Shown here: in pieces, positions 1 through 11,376 of the stretch
How positions within the stretch are numbered: position 1 is the first letter of the stretch
How the letters are laid out: each line of letters begins with the position of its first letter
Assembly (NCBI RefSeq): GCF_042242105.1
Contig: NC_092026.1
Location: 22,408,691-22,472,690, forward strand
Length of the DNA stretch: 64,000 nt
DNA from: Pempheris klunzingeri
Lineage: Eukaryota > Chordata > Actinopteri > Acropomatiformes > Pempheridae
Direction: 5' to 3'
Made by a program: the position numbers and the translations under genes
Notes under the pieces: model-generated
Database searches by the model: none
What the model saw: the letters and a program-made list of their open reading frames with translations, nothing else
What the model was told of the DNA's origin: nothing

Positions 1-284
1 TTACATGTGTATCATTTTCTATATTTTCTGCTGACATAAGATGCCAACTAAATTTGATGCTGACATTACACACCTTTGCATAACTTATAGGATAAAGACA
101 TACTTGAGTGACCATTTCTGGTAGGATTCAATCTTACATTTCTGTTGACCTGCTCATTTATCTGTCCCAAGTCTTGTTTTTGTGGTTATTATGGGAGTGT
201 AGCCAAGTGTCTCTCTTAAAGACTATCAGTAGCCAAGCCAAACATCAAAACATTTTTTCAAGAATCAGTGGGGTTGTCTTTTAC

Positions 285-3200
285 CCTTCTCTGGGGTGGT
301 TTCCTGTGATGAGGGCTCTGAAGCAGGGGGAGCTAAAACTTCTTTATTTTCCTCATTTGAGGACTCGCCCTTCGGGGGACTCTGAAAACACAACAAAGCT
401 GATCATTGGAACTTGTTCAAAGTGCAATCGTCGGGAGTTTTCCAATGTGGCAGATGGCAGACTCACTATTCAACAAGCTGCATCAACTCACCAGAACTCG
501 TTCAGACATGTTCTGCCCAAAAACAAATTTTGCCCCACTGTCTGTACTGTTTGTGGCATTTTTTGAACTGACAAGACAGGAAAGAAGGAAATATATTAGT
601 GAGTTGATGGAAATTAATCATGAAGATGAGTTGCTAAAAATACTTGAAGGAGGACACAGTTTCATTACCTTGGGGTAGAGATGTACTGTAAGAAATAATT
701 AGTGCCCTCTGATTGAGAGTCCAGTGGCACACCATCCTTTGACTTGTCTTCTGTACTGTTCTCTTCCAACTAGAGAAAAAAAAAAGTTATGTTTAAAGAT
801 ATGACTAAAACTTAAACGCTTTATAAAAAATAAAAAAAAAACAAAAAACAAACTTGTAAAAAATCCTGACTGAGGTTCAGATAGCAAGAAAGTGACCAGC
901 GAGTCATCATTTCCAAATTGTCAAAATCTTGTTCAAACACTCCTGCCACAACAGTTTCAGACTGATTGCAAAATTATACAAAATAATAATGGACATTGTA
1001 CAAAACACCACAGGAAATGCACCTCTTATCAGGAACTGGAGCCATAAAACACTACAGGAATTTCTCACAGGTGTTAGAGGTCAACTGTTAGTGGATTTTT
1101 AAAGAAAAGCTGATAGCCGATTAATCTGCTGATATTACCCCTCGGTCAATACCAACACCAATTTGCACCCTGCGACGCAGACTACCACAGACAGAAAGGG
1201 TCCGAAAACTACCACCTGTTAATGTATACATGAAAGGAAACACCTATTAACGTACTCACTTTAAGGCTTAGCACAAAACTTGGCCAAAGAACACAAAACG
1301 ATGCAATGCCTCTTGCTATTAATAAAGAAGCTTAGCAAAGCTCCAGGATCTTGGTCAACGAAAACAAAACAGAGCGATCCCTCCAGCAACTAATAAAGCA
1401 GCTTAGCGAAGCTCCGCGAACACCAGAGTTACGTCCATAATCCAGCAGGCGTGCACTAGCCGGGGCCCAGGATTCAGCCGGATGGTTCGCTGGTGGATTT
1501 AGCGTGGATGATGAAGTTGTTGGGGGTGGGACTACAAACAGCAAACTTTTTGGCTCGTTGCCAGGAGCTAGCAAGCAAGGCTATCATGGACTATGCCTTT
1601 TCCTCTCTCCACGCACAAAGGTGATGCACGTCTACACGACTGCCACTGGCCACTGTCTGAACCAAGTTCCACTGATAACAAAAGTTTGTAAAACATCCTA
1701 CTGGAGCCTCTTACGGGAACGGAAATTTAACCTAATGTTACTATAGAAATACATAAAAGTCAGAAATGAAACATAAAGTAAGTATATATTTTAACGCAAG
1801 ACGTGATCAGACTGTCAGCAAGTACAGTCCAACAGTTACACAGACCCACCCACCTTTGCTCTGTCTTTGATATTCTGACCAAACACAAAAGATATTGCTA
1901 CATCTGCCTCCTTATTCTCTCTTCCGCCTCCGTCTTTGTTACCACTTGCTCCATCTTCCTCATTTTCATGTTTCTGAAAGGAGAACAAAAAGCCCCAGGG
2001 TCAATGTTATATTTAAATGTTATTTATGTAAAAAGCCCCCTCTACAATATTTTTAACACAGAGAGAAGAATAAAAGCGCCTTCTACTAAAACAGTTCACT
2101 TGCAGTACAGGGACTCTTTTGATATCTAACATTTGCATAATTTTTTCATGAATACCTCACTAGATAGACTTCCTCATTACAGAAGAGCATTCAAATAACC
2201 ACTAATTTGTAGCACTTCTGTATATACCCACACTGTCCGATGCCTTAAACAAAATGTCTGCTGAACCAACTGGCATTGTTTTTCTAAATCCAAGCCCTTG
2301 ATTACAACAGGCACAGATTTAACCTCTCCTCACCAGTGATTTGGCCATGGTGGCTGAGTGCTCTGTGTTGTTCAAGAAGAGGGACTGAGTCACAGATGCC
2401 CCATCTGATGACTTTTTCACACCGTTAGTTCCACAACTGGAATCTGAAGGAACAGACAGAAAAGACAGAGATCATTTTTTCATTTAACTGTCCCACAGGA
2501 AATGTAGTTTGTGGGGCACATGCAGAAAACACACTACGCACTTGCACTTTGGATGTTACTGACATTCAAGCTTAAATTAATTATCAGACAAAGAAGAAAT
2601 TATAACTGAAAATGTTTATGAATATCAACTAGTGCTGGTGACTCCAAGCTGCACTCACTGGACTCTATATGTGATTTAGAGGGCGGCGCCTGGAGAACTG
2701 CAGGGCGGAGGACACTGCGTTGCTGTTCCTTGGGTTTCTGACTTGGGACACCTGCAACAGAGCCAACTTGTCTCAGACTTTTTAAACAGAATGAGATGTT
2801 CTGGGTCTACATGTTGATGTCTAGATGTACCATTTCCATTTCTAAGAGGGGTCAAACGAAAGGGGTCTAAGTCTGGGTTCAAATCTTTTTTCCATTTCAA
2901 TTAAAGAAAATGTTACACAAAGAAGACCGACAACTTTAAAGACCAACCTGAACTTGGTGCCTGTCCATGTATGAGAGTTGGTGGCTTTAAACGGAATCCC
3001 ATAGGCTTCTCCTCTGGTGAGATGGAGAAGAGGAGACAGCAAACATTAAAAAAAGATCTAGCAACCTATAAAGGCTTTGCACTCTTTGCACCGTTCTACC
3101 ACAGGGCCAGTTACCACATCATCCCATGGCAGGGCCCTCGGATCTATTTCTACCTCTCACTCTCCATCTCAGTGTCTTTATTATATTAGCCTGACATGAC

Positions 3201-6200
3201 CAGTCCCTAATCAGTGCTAAGGCGGAAAGCCAAAGGCACTTGTTAAAATGCATCCTCTTTTTTCTTTACAATTAAGAGATCATTACCATGTCTGGTGAAC
3301 ATTGTTTTATTTTTTTTTTTACTAACCAGTAATACAGCAAAAACACATATAGGAGCACTACACACAACTGTACAATAAAAAAATAAACAACCACACAAGC
3401 AAACAAAAGCCTTTTTTAAAAATCCAATTTAGCCTAACACCACCAGTACCACAGAACAGGTGACCTGCCATACTTGCTGTAATGTTGCATGCAAGTAGTA
3501 TTACAATCAATGTTTGATTTCTAGTGTTCATTTGTTTTCACTTACAAAGGAGTACTTTATGTAACATGCTAAAAATGGTTATTAATTATGCCCTGTTTGT
3601 TTGCTCAAGTGGATGCCCCCTCCTCTCTGCAAAGCTGTGTTAACTGGTGACATCACCTCTGCCAACTCTAAAATAACTCTGCCAAATGAGCTCCTGAAAG
3701 GAATTCAACCACTCGAATACAAAGAAGACAACAGAAATTTCAAATAATTCACAAAAACACACATACATTTTTGTTATGATGTTTAAGTCCCACTGCAGTC
3801 ATAATGTTGCTCAATTTCAATGTCTTTTTCAATTATTTTTTTTTTGTTTTAGGCAAAAAGTATCAATTATTATTTATTTTTGTCTGTTTTGCGTTCCTCC
3901 CTCCAATGTAATGCACATTACCATAACAAATGTACTGCCCGAGATGGGGAACACCATGCTACCTACTGCAATATGATAAATCCAGTATGTTTGAGCCACA
4001 GAGGAACCCAAACCACAGCAAAGTGACACGCTAGTTTAATAACCTAACCTACCGACCTACCTTTAGAAGAGAAAGAAAGGCTTTCTCACAAAATAACGCA
4101 ACTATAACTGCCTTATGATCCCTACCAAACCATTTCTCTGACATGTTCAGTGGCACTACACAAACTGCAGCCAACTACCAGCACATGACACTCTGGCATC
4201 TTATAATAACAATAAACCCTGTGCTTTTACCAATATCACGCTCAACTTTTTCTATTATTTGCATCATAAATTTGGCTGGTACTTTGTTTCTTACTCACTT
4301 ACTTGGCAGATCAAACTGCCATAATCCCCAAAAGATCTACATTAAAGTACAGGCATGGCCACGGTTCATACAAGGTCATAATTTTCCCACAATGAAGAAG
4401 TATTCTATGCCATTTAATACTGATAACTACATAACCAAACAAATGCAATAAATAGGCTTCACCTCACTCTTCTGGGTGTATCGCATGTTCTATTTGAGAC
4501 ACAAACTGGCACAGACCGACACAGACCGCTGGTGCAGCCATAGACAGAAAGAGAGGGGGACAAACGCTGTGAAAATAACCAAATCTCAAAACAGAAGCTA
4601 ACTACAACAAACCAGCTTGAACCGATACAGACATGTCTCACTTAATTGGGAATGCATTGATCTGGCACAGCAGGTTTAGAGTACATTTCTTGTTTATTTC
4701 AACTTAACACTTGCACTCATCTTTAATTTACATTCACTTATCTATAATCATTCCTTAAAAAACACTCATGCCTATGGTAGTTTGCATTCTGTAAGTGCGC
4801 ACTGTCCTTCATCCATGAATAACGTCAGACCTCCAAGGCAGATACTTTAAGGGCTAGCTCACTAGTAAAATTACCACATGTGAGTTAACTAGAGCTGGTC
4901 AGAGTGAACGGGGTGCATTTGCAGGCAGGGAGTGCACAAAACTTCACTGACATCTTATTTGCAGCTATTGATGTCATGATGTTAGAAAAAGTAAGCACAT
5001 GTTAAAAAATAGTACAAGCAAAAGTTACCAATCTTTGTCAACTTATTGTGCTTGTTGCCTTTAACTGTTGAAAAAGAAATTACATGTTTGACCTTTGAAA
5101 CTGAGTTTTGTTTTACTGCAGGGGGCCTTTAAGCTGTGAAGAGAAACTAATGGTGGTCTGGATACCTCACCTGGCTCAGAGTCAGAGTTCCCAGTCGGAG
5201 ACTGGCAGAAACTTGAGGGCATGAATACATTGTTCTTGGGAACTGCAAAGTAGCGAACAGGCATTGCACTCAGCATACAAATCAATGTGTACACCACAAG
5301 CAAAAACCAAGAAAAGACAAACGCTGTGCTTAGTCACCACGTGCCCTTACCAGAATGTGGGGGTGGGAACGATGAGGTCCTTTCCCTTTTCACAGGGGGG
5401 CGATAGCTTCCCTCGTCTTTATCTGAGTCTGAAAATGTTAACATTAATAATATTGCACTTTGGGTAAATCCATTTCTTTTAAAAAGGTAATGTCAACAAA
5501 AAAAAGTGGTCAGTTTGGACATTAGATTTACCTTCTCCATCCTCTGCACTTGAGCCCTCCGCAGATCGCTGCAAAGAGAACGCAATGATTTCTTATTTAT
5601 CCCAACAGAGTGAGGCTGCAACAATGAATTGATGCAATCGAAAAAATTTGATTAAAAAAAATCGTTGGCCGAGAATTTCATTGTTGATTCGTTGGATCTG
5701 TATTGTTGGCTTTGTCATTTCAAGAAAAACAAACAAATGTGAAAGTGGTGGAGAAAACTGTTCCACCAAAATCATCTTAAGTATGGGAGCACTTCACATT
5801 AAATTTGAGTAAAAAGGGTGTTAGCTGCAAACTAAACCAATCTTGCATGGTACAGGATTAACACGGCAGTGAGAGAACACCTGAAACAAGCACACTTTGG
5901 AGCCATGGATGAGGGGGACTCAACAGATTGAGATAAAATGTGTTTGTTGTTTTATTATCTGATTCATCAACTGATTGACACCTTAATACATAATGAAGAT
6001 AATCTTTGGTTGGAGCTCCACAAAAGAGTAGCCCATGTTTTTTTTAAATCATTAAAAAACACAAGGTCACATAAAAAAAAAACAACATTAGGTTGCATCT
6101 TTCTTGGTGGTATTCAGTCTGGAGCTGAAGCAAGATGAATTTAACATTTCATCAAGGCTTCTTCACTCTAGTTGAAACACTCTCTGGCAAAACGTGCTTT

Positions 6201-8961
6201 TCAAGAATGCAGTCCAGACTGAATATCAGCATTAAGGTCTGCAAAATCATAAAATGTGGCTTCAATCTCAATAAACACTTGAATACCAAAAAGCAACTTA
6301 CCTTCTGTGCTTTATCTTTTTGGAAAACAAACACAGGGGGCGCTATGGCAGGCTTGTCTGTTAAGAGAAGACGAGGGCTAGTCATCCAAGCACTAACTTT
6401 AAGCGTACTCCAATCCTGTCTGTTAGATTCTTCTGCATGGTTTACAGTAGCAAACAAAATAGCTAAGGCTCTTAAATGTAGCAAGAGCATGAATGCTGCT
6501 AAAGCCAGAAGGCTATGTGAATTAGCAGAAATCAGCACAAACACCAAGCACTAAACCAAAATTCAAATTTCAATGTACAGTGATGCATGCAACAGGCATT
6601 GAAATACAGGAAGGTACATCCTATTAGACCCAATATTTCACAGACTGCATGGCTAATTGAAGTTTTGGTTACAAACTTACAGTACCTCTTTATAAAATAT
6701 TCCTGGTGATGCTTTCCATGAGGTAAAACAACAGTTTATTTAAAGGTGCAGGGTATAGGATTTAGTTGCATCCCGCAGCAAGGTTTCAGATTGCAACCAA
6801 CTGAATATCCCTCACTTCACCCCTCCCTTGGGAGAAATTAAGGTGTCTTTCAGGGAAACAATAAGCACGATTCTCAATTTGTCAAAAAAAAAAATTAGGT
6901 TCTCAAACTTTCCACAACATTAAAAGGTTAGCCAGCACCAGCAACCACTTATTCCTCTTCTTTTCATCTTCCCACCAGTGCATCCACCAAATTCAAGCTG
7001 CCAGTTCAGCGCCAACCACACAAGGCCCTTAGTTTGTCTGTTCTGTGCTACTGTAGAAATATGGCAATGCAACACGGTGGACTCCATATGTAGACATGAG
7101 GGGCTCATGCTAAGTTAAAAACACAATGATTCTTAGTTTCAGGTGTTTATACACTAATGAAAACAGAATTATGAATATTATATTCCATTTCTGTCCAAAG
7201 ATCCCACTAAATCCTGCACACTACACCTTTAAATGTCAGATTTTGGAGGGTCAAAAATGAGTGTAGAAGGGGGAAGTGTGAAATTAATCTGACCGAGGCT
7301 ACTCAAGAAAATACATTTCTATAATGCTGACCAATGTCTAATTTCAGTCAATGTCAGCAAGTCAAAAGAAAGCAACAACTCTTAATCAGGCTATACCACA
7401 GTTAATCATGTAATCCTATTAAGAGTACCAGGAGGAATGAGATCACGTTGTGTTGAGCTAAACAATCCTAAAATGTCATATGTGACCAAATGTGAAAGAT
7501 ATTAACATAAATACCCACGAATCACACAGACACCTAACTTCCAGCCGTTCCTCGTGGCCTAACAGTGACTGTAGCTACTTTTGCAACCAAAAAGGGGATT
7601 TTACACAACTCACAACCAAAGATGTTGTAGCTGCTATGAGCCTTCATCATGAATAACCATCACCAGTGCAGGTAATTATGTGATGTCACCTCAGGTCACT
7701 TAATGCGCCTACATTCACACTGTAACCTCTGTAAGGTGTGTAATCCTATAATGTTAGCAGACAAAGGTTTTCCTCTGTCTGGGTTGGGCCTATTACACTG
7801 AGCAGGTGTAGCATCGTTGTCGTTTTGCCGGGGCATAAATGCATGCGGTAACAGCCAAAATAGCCGAGAGCACACAGCCAGGATTGTTTACTGGACCTTC
7901 ACACATCGTCTCCAACACAACCCCTCATTGCTAATAATAGCCGAGCATGTATGAAACACGTTTAATGGCAGAAAACGTGAAAATGCTGTGTGACCTATAT
8001 TTAACATCCAGCTTTGTATCTCTCTGCGGCTTGCACTCAGCTATATTTGCTGATGAACGTAAGACTTCCAAGCATGCAACGCTGCCATTCACTGCAGAAA
8101 TTCAGGCATCCAGAGATGCTCCCGGCTTATGTTAACCAGTTAGCATTTACACTATCTGACCCATTCCAGCAAATAGTCGGCTCCACTGGTTGTTCCCTAA
8201 AGCCCCGGACGTAGCTTTAGCTTACAGGCTATAGTTAGCTTGCTAATACGCTCCATCCCGCATGAGTCATCTCGCCTGACATGCAACGACATAAAGATAC
8301 TCACAGAATTCTCCCACAGTTAGTGTATACTCGCAATGACAAGCAGATATGAGCGGAATAAATAAAAGTAGATACAAGGGGAGCAGCGATCACACCAAAG
8401 CATTGTCTCTTAGCTGCCGTTTTTTCCCTCTACGCGCCTAAATGAACTGCAACTGAGCGCTAGCTACATTTAACAACAAGGAGAGCGTCGTACTGTACAC
8501 ATTTATTTTCAAATGAAACACCACCAAACTAACGCCGAACTTGTGCTTTCGCTTTGTTACAAGCAGCGCTGATCTTCTATGGCCTAGTGAGCTTTGGTTT
8601 ATTCCCTCATTAGATCTTTTAGCTCACCACAAGCGGCAAAACATGCTGCCTATAAATAGCCGGGTGCTAGCGTTAGGAGGTAAGCCAGCTAGCGGCAGGC
8701 AGCATCGAGGGCGTTCCGAGGCATTCCAGGTATTACCCACAGCCCGGTCGTTAGCATTGTTAGCCTGCTTGCTAACGTTGTAGTCTTGTGAACGCCGCGG
8801 AGCTATAATTAACTCAAACTCACTATTAACAAGCGGCCGAGCGGCTTCTCTTAAGTTATCAAGTATGCAAACGGTGTATAGGCACGGTTTATCACGGCAC
8901 AGTAACTGTATTGTTTTTCTCTTACTGCCACTTACTCACCTTCGTTTGCCAAGTCCGCCAT
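285..8961 (-). CDS. ranbp3: RanBP3 (Ran-binding protein 3), 5' part; gene continues beyond the left edge
   Basis: RanBP3 is a nuclear Ran-binding cofactor of CRM1-dependent export. Twelve coding exons are visible on the minus strand: 8961-8940, 6357-6302, 5568-5532, 5428-5351, 5242-5171, 3013-2948, 2751-2659, 2443-2334, 1973-1854, 769-669, 567-492 and 381-285. Phases agree throughout and give about 309 residues. The start MADLANEDKPAIAPPVFVF matches the vertebrate N-terminus. Next come a basic PPVKRER patch (residues 49-55, likely NLS), VPKNNVFMPSSFC, SQKPKEQQRSVLRP, and two FVFGQN motifs (exons at 1973-1854 and 567-492), which are FG-type signatures of this family. The Ran-binding domain must lie left of position 285 and is not in the window. 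Intron 1 is about 2.6 kb and carries a MITE. Start choice is secure: the ATG at 8961 is followed by GAAG/GTGAGT. The match to human RANBP3 is from memory but extends over many exons. Confidence 0.95.
6111..6225. repeat. Inverted repeat in ranbp3 intron 1
   Basis: The 13-base word TATTCAGTCTGGA at 6111-6123 recurs exactly in reverse complement at 6213-6225, about 90 bases away, so the segment could fold as a hairpin or be a small decayed MITE. No coding content was recognised. Confidence 0.4.
6741..7231. mobile_element. MITE-like non-autonomous DNA transposon in ranbp3 intron 1
   Basis: The segment starts TAAAGGTGCAGGGTATAGGA and ends with the imperfect reverse complement of that start, near TCCTGCACACTACACCTTTA. 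This gives terminal inverted repeats of about 25 bases with a few mismatches. The interior (GATTGCAACCAACTGAATAT followed by CACCCCTCCC) resembles a dispersed repeat I recall as common in teleost genomes. No transposase reading frame is present. A clear target-site duplication could not be assigned. The family is probably hAT-like, but that is inference. Confidence 0.65.
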
Positions 8962-9060
8962 TTTACTTCGACGCTCACACACCCACAACCCACCGCGCAG
9001 ATAATACAAGTTTGAGGCAGTGATGTTTTCAGTGGCAGAGAGCACATTGCCGCCGTTTAT
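8200..9060 (-). promoter_or_regulatory. ranbp3 promoter and first-exon region, TATA-less
   Basis: The region around the ranbp3 ATG (8961) is richer in G+C and CpG than the surrounding AT-rich DNA and shows no TATA box, as expected of a housekeeping promoter. Downstream of the start, inside intron 1, the words GCTAGC, GTTAGC and GCTAAC recur many times (for example near 8235, 8460, 8665, 8690, 8750, 8770). The same words recur at the rab8a promoter in this window. Confidence 0.4.
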
Positions 9061-9486
9061 TAAAAACAGTGAGCGGCCCCTGCTCTCTCCTGTGCCCTTC
9101 AGCAAACCATGCAAACACTGACCATCCGTAGCTGTTTCTGTGTTTGTGTTTTTTATTGAACACTTGTAAACCAGCCTCAGGAAGCAGCTTTAAGTCTGCT
9201 TGGATGGCCTAACCTACTAATACAGCATCACCTCAGGCCCCTACAGAAATGCTGTGATCATTAACTGTGATAAGATGGCCCTGAATGATACAGACACACT
9301 AAATAATAATATTGATAAAGTGAGCTTCGTATGACCTTGGAAAGAAAAAAAAAAAAACTTAAGGTCCACTTGCTTGCTTCTCTATGGAGCTTTCAAACAC
9401 ACCTCACAATCTTCCTCTGCAGGATGGTGTTGTCATGGCGACAGCTTAGTTGTCTTAGTTGTAGCTCATTGTTGTCGAGATGATCG

Positions 9487-9654
9487 ATGTCAGCAAATGA
9501 GTCCCCGAGGCCCCCAAGGGATGAGACAAATTGCCAGGAGGCGGAAATGCTGCACAGATCTGACACTGTGTTCACGGTGCACAAGCAGAGGCAGCCACAA
9601 CAGATGAGAGACGACCGGAGTGCAACAGTGACTGACTTCACGAGGAGCTCCTGA
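9487..9654 (+). CDS. Possible 55-residue small ORF, unrecognised
   Basis: An ATG-initiated frame opens MSANESPRPPRDETNCQEAE and ends FTRSS, rich in charged and proline residues. It lies about 0.5 kb upstream of the ranbp3 start on the opposite strand, in a position where a divergent transcript could begin. There is no recognised domain, signal peptide or membrane segment. The minus strand of the same stretch is also open and is preceded by a good splice acceptor, so a noncoding or unrelated exon is equally possible. Low confidence. Confidence 0.12.
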   Translation: MSANESPRPPRDETNCQEAEMLHRSDTVFTVHKQRQPQQMRDDRSATVTDFTRSS

Positions 9655-10858
9655 GGGATAACCGGTCCTGGGGGGTTAAGGAGGAGACCTGCAGGACAAA
9701 AGAGAAGCAGAAAAGACAAAAACTTAAGCTTCTGCAGCAGATAAGTAGCATGCACCAATAAGTGAACGGGAGGAGGGTGAGGCAAAAGCAAAGGGTGAGT
9801 CATAAACAAGTCATGCATATATTTATACACTGTCTACATTGAGGGTTATTCTAATCTTGGATATACAGTTCTAAAAACCATTTTGTTCTGGACACATTCC
9901 TTGTTTATTTGCCTTTTCAGTTGCAGCTGTTGCTCTACAACCTCCCTAGAATTATTACTGTGCAGACATGGTATTTAGTATGATAACCAATAATGTGAAG
10001 GTAAACAAACAAGGCGTAGTTCACGTTTGGTGGATTTAGAGTGTTTACATTCATACGTATGTCGGCGCAGTGCTGCCTCACAGCGAGATGGGGTGAATCC
10101 ACAGGAGAGTCTTTTTTTAACATTGTCAGAAAAGCACCTTTTGTGACAGTGACATGATGTTCGCTGTGATGAATCTATATGCATGTTTATGATGGAAAAT
10201 AATGAAAGGAGATAAAATCTAAACAAGCCCTATGGTACACTTTGGCAAATGGTTTGCAGCAATGTCAAGAATGAGTAGTTTTACTAAACAGACTCAATTA
10301 AAGATAGCCTGTTAAGTTTTATTTAAAGGCAATGTTCCCAGCAAAACACTTTGTGTGTCTCCTTGCGGTCTAACAAACATGTGGAATATATTTCCTATCT
10401 CATAAAACATTTGCAAAACCTTTTTCGAATGTTTTGAAACGAGCATTGTTTACACCAGCTTGCACTAGCCCTCTCCACTTTTACTGGCACATTGGTACCT
10501 TTTATAGAGGCCTCATTTGCTATGATGTGAATCAGATATGACAGCATCACGGAGTGGTGTGCACTGATGGAGGGTTCCCAGGATTGTAAAAACAGAAAAA
10601 AAAAGCCACTTTGCTCCAGGAGTGCCATATGGACCTTAGACAGAAGCAAACAGGGCATTATTGCTTTGCAGGCATTTTTGGAGTGATCCAGCTGTTTTCG
10701 TATGGGTGTTTTAACAGCTTTGGCTTGTGCACAGACTGAGCTGATCTGCTCATCTGCTGCTTTGCTGGTCATTTTTCCAGTTTCGAACCCTTGCAGTTCA
10801 CTTTAGCTGCCACCAGAGGGCAAACTAGCATCTAAAGCTGGAGGTAAGCCCACTTTAC

Positions 10859-11060
10859 CCGAATCACAATCAGCTTTATTGGCCAAGTGTGTGTGTGCAC
10901 ATACAAGGAGATTTGAGTTTTCTTTTTCCATTGCTCTCAATGTACTCAAGCAGAAATAGGCATACAACTAAAAACAAGGACAACAAAACAGTTGTACACA
11001 CAGTTGTAACATACTGTACATTATTAAACCACAAATTTGTCAGTGAGACTAAGCGTGTTC
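10859..11060 (+). repeat. Degenerate dispersed teleost repeat fragment
   Basis: The segment begins near ATCAGCTTTATTGGCCAAGT, continues with GTGTGCACATACAAGGAGAT, and then TTGCTCTCAATGTACT. This combination resembles a dispersed element I recall from many fish genomes. The ends are unclear, it has no coding capacity and it is probably truncated. The class (SINE or LINE end) is not certain. Confidence 0.45.
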
Positions 11061-11349
11061 ACATGTCACAGCTATCCAGTGTCCTCTCAGTAATCTAAGG
11101 TTGGTTTTGCTAAGTTGTTTCGGGGGAAATATCGGTATTTTTAAATCTACATTTTCTATATCTTTAAAAAAAAAATTCAAAACAGTTTCTTGTTATCATG
11201 ACAATTAACATGTTATCAGTGAAAAATGACATTGTCTTCCGGACATAATGATATGATTGTTTCATTGTCTTGATAATAGATAACAATGGATAATAATGAG
11301 GTTAACAATAGCTCCATTCGGGCTGCTCTCTGTTGTTGAATGAAACACA

Positions 11350-11376
11350 TCTCTCTCTCTCTCTCTCTCTCTCTCT
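11350..11376. repeat. (CT)n microsatellite
   Basis: About thirteen uninterrupted CT units in non-coding DNA. Confidence 0.9.

Noticed and set aside
10395-10772. 125-residue open frame on the minus strand
   Set aside because: Starts plausibly (MTSKAADEQISSVCAQAKAV) but has no family signature or supporting context; treated as chance.
10775-10800. GGTTCGAA-like B-box word suggesting a tRNA or tRNA-derived SINE
   Set aside because: No matching A box or cloverleaf stems nearby.
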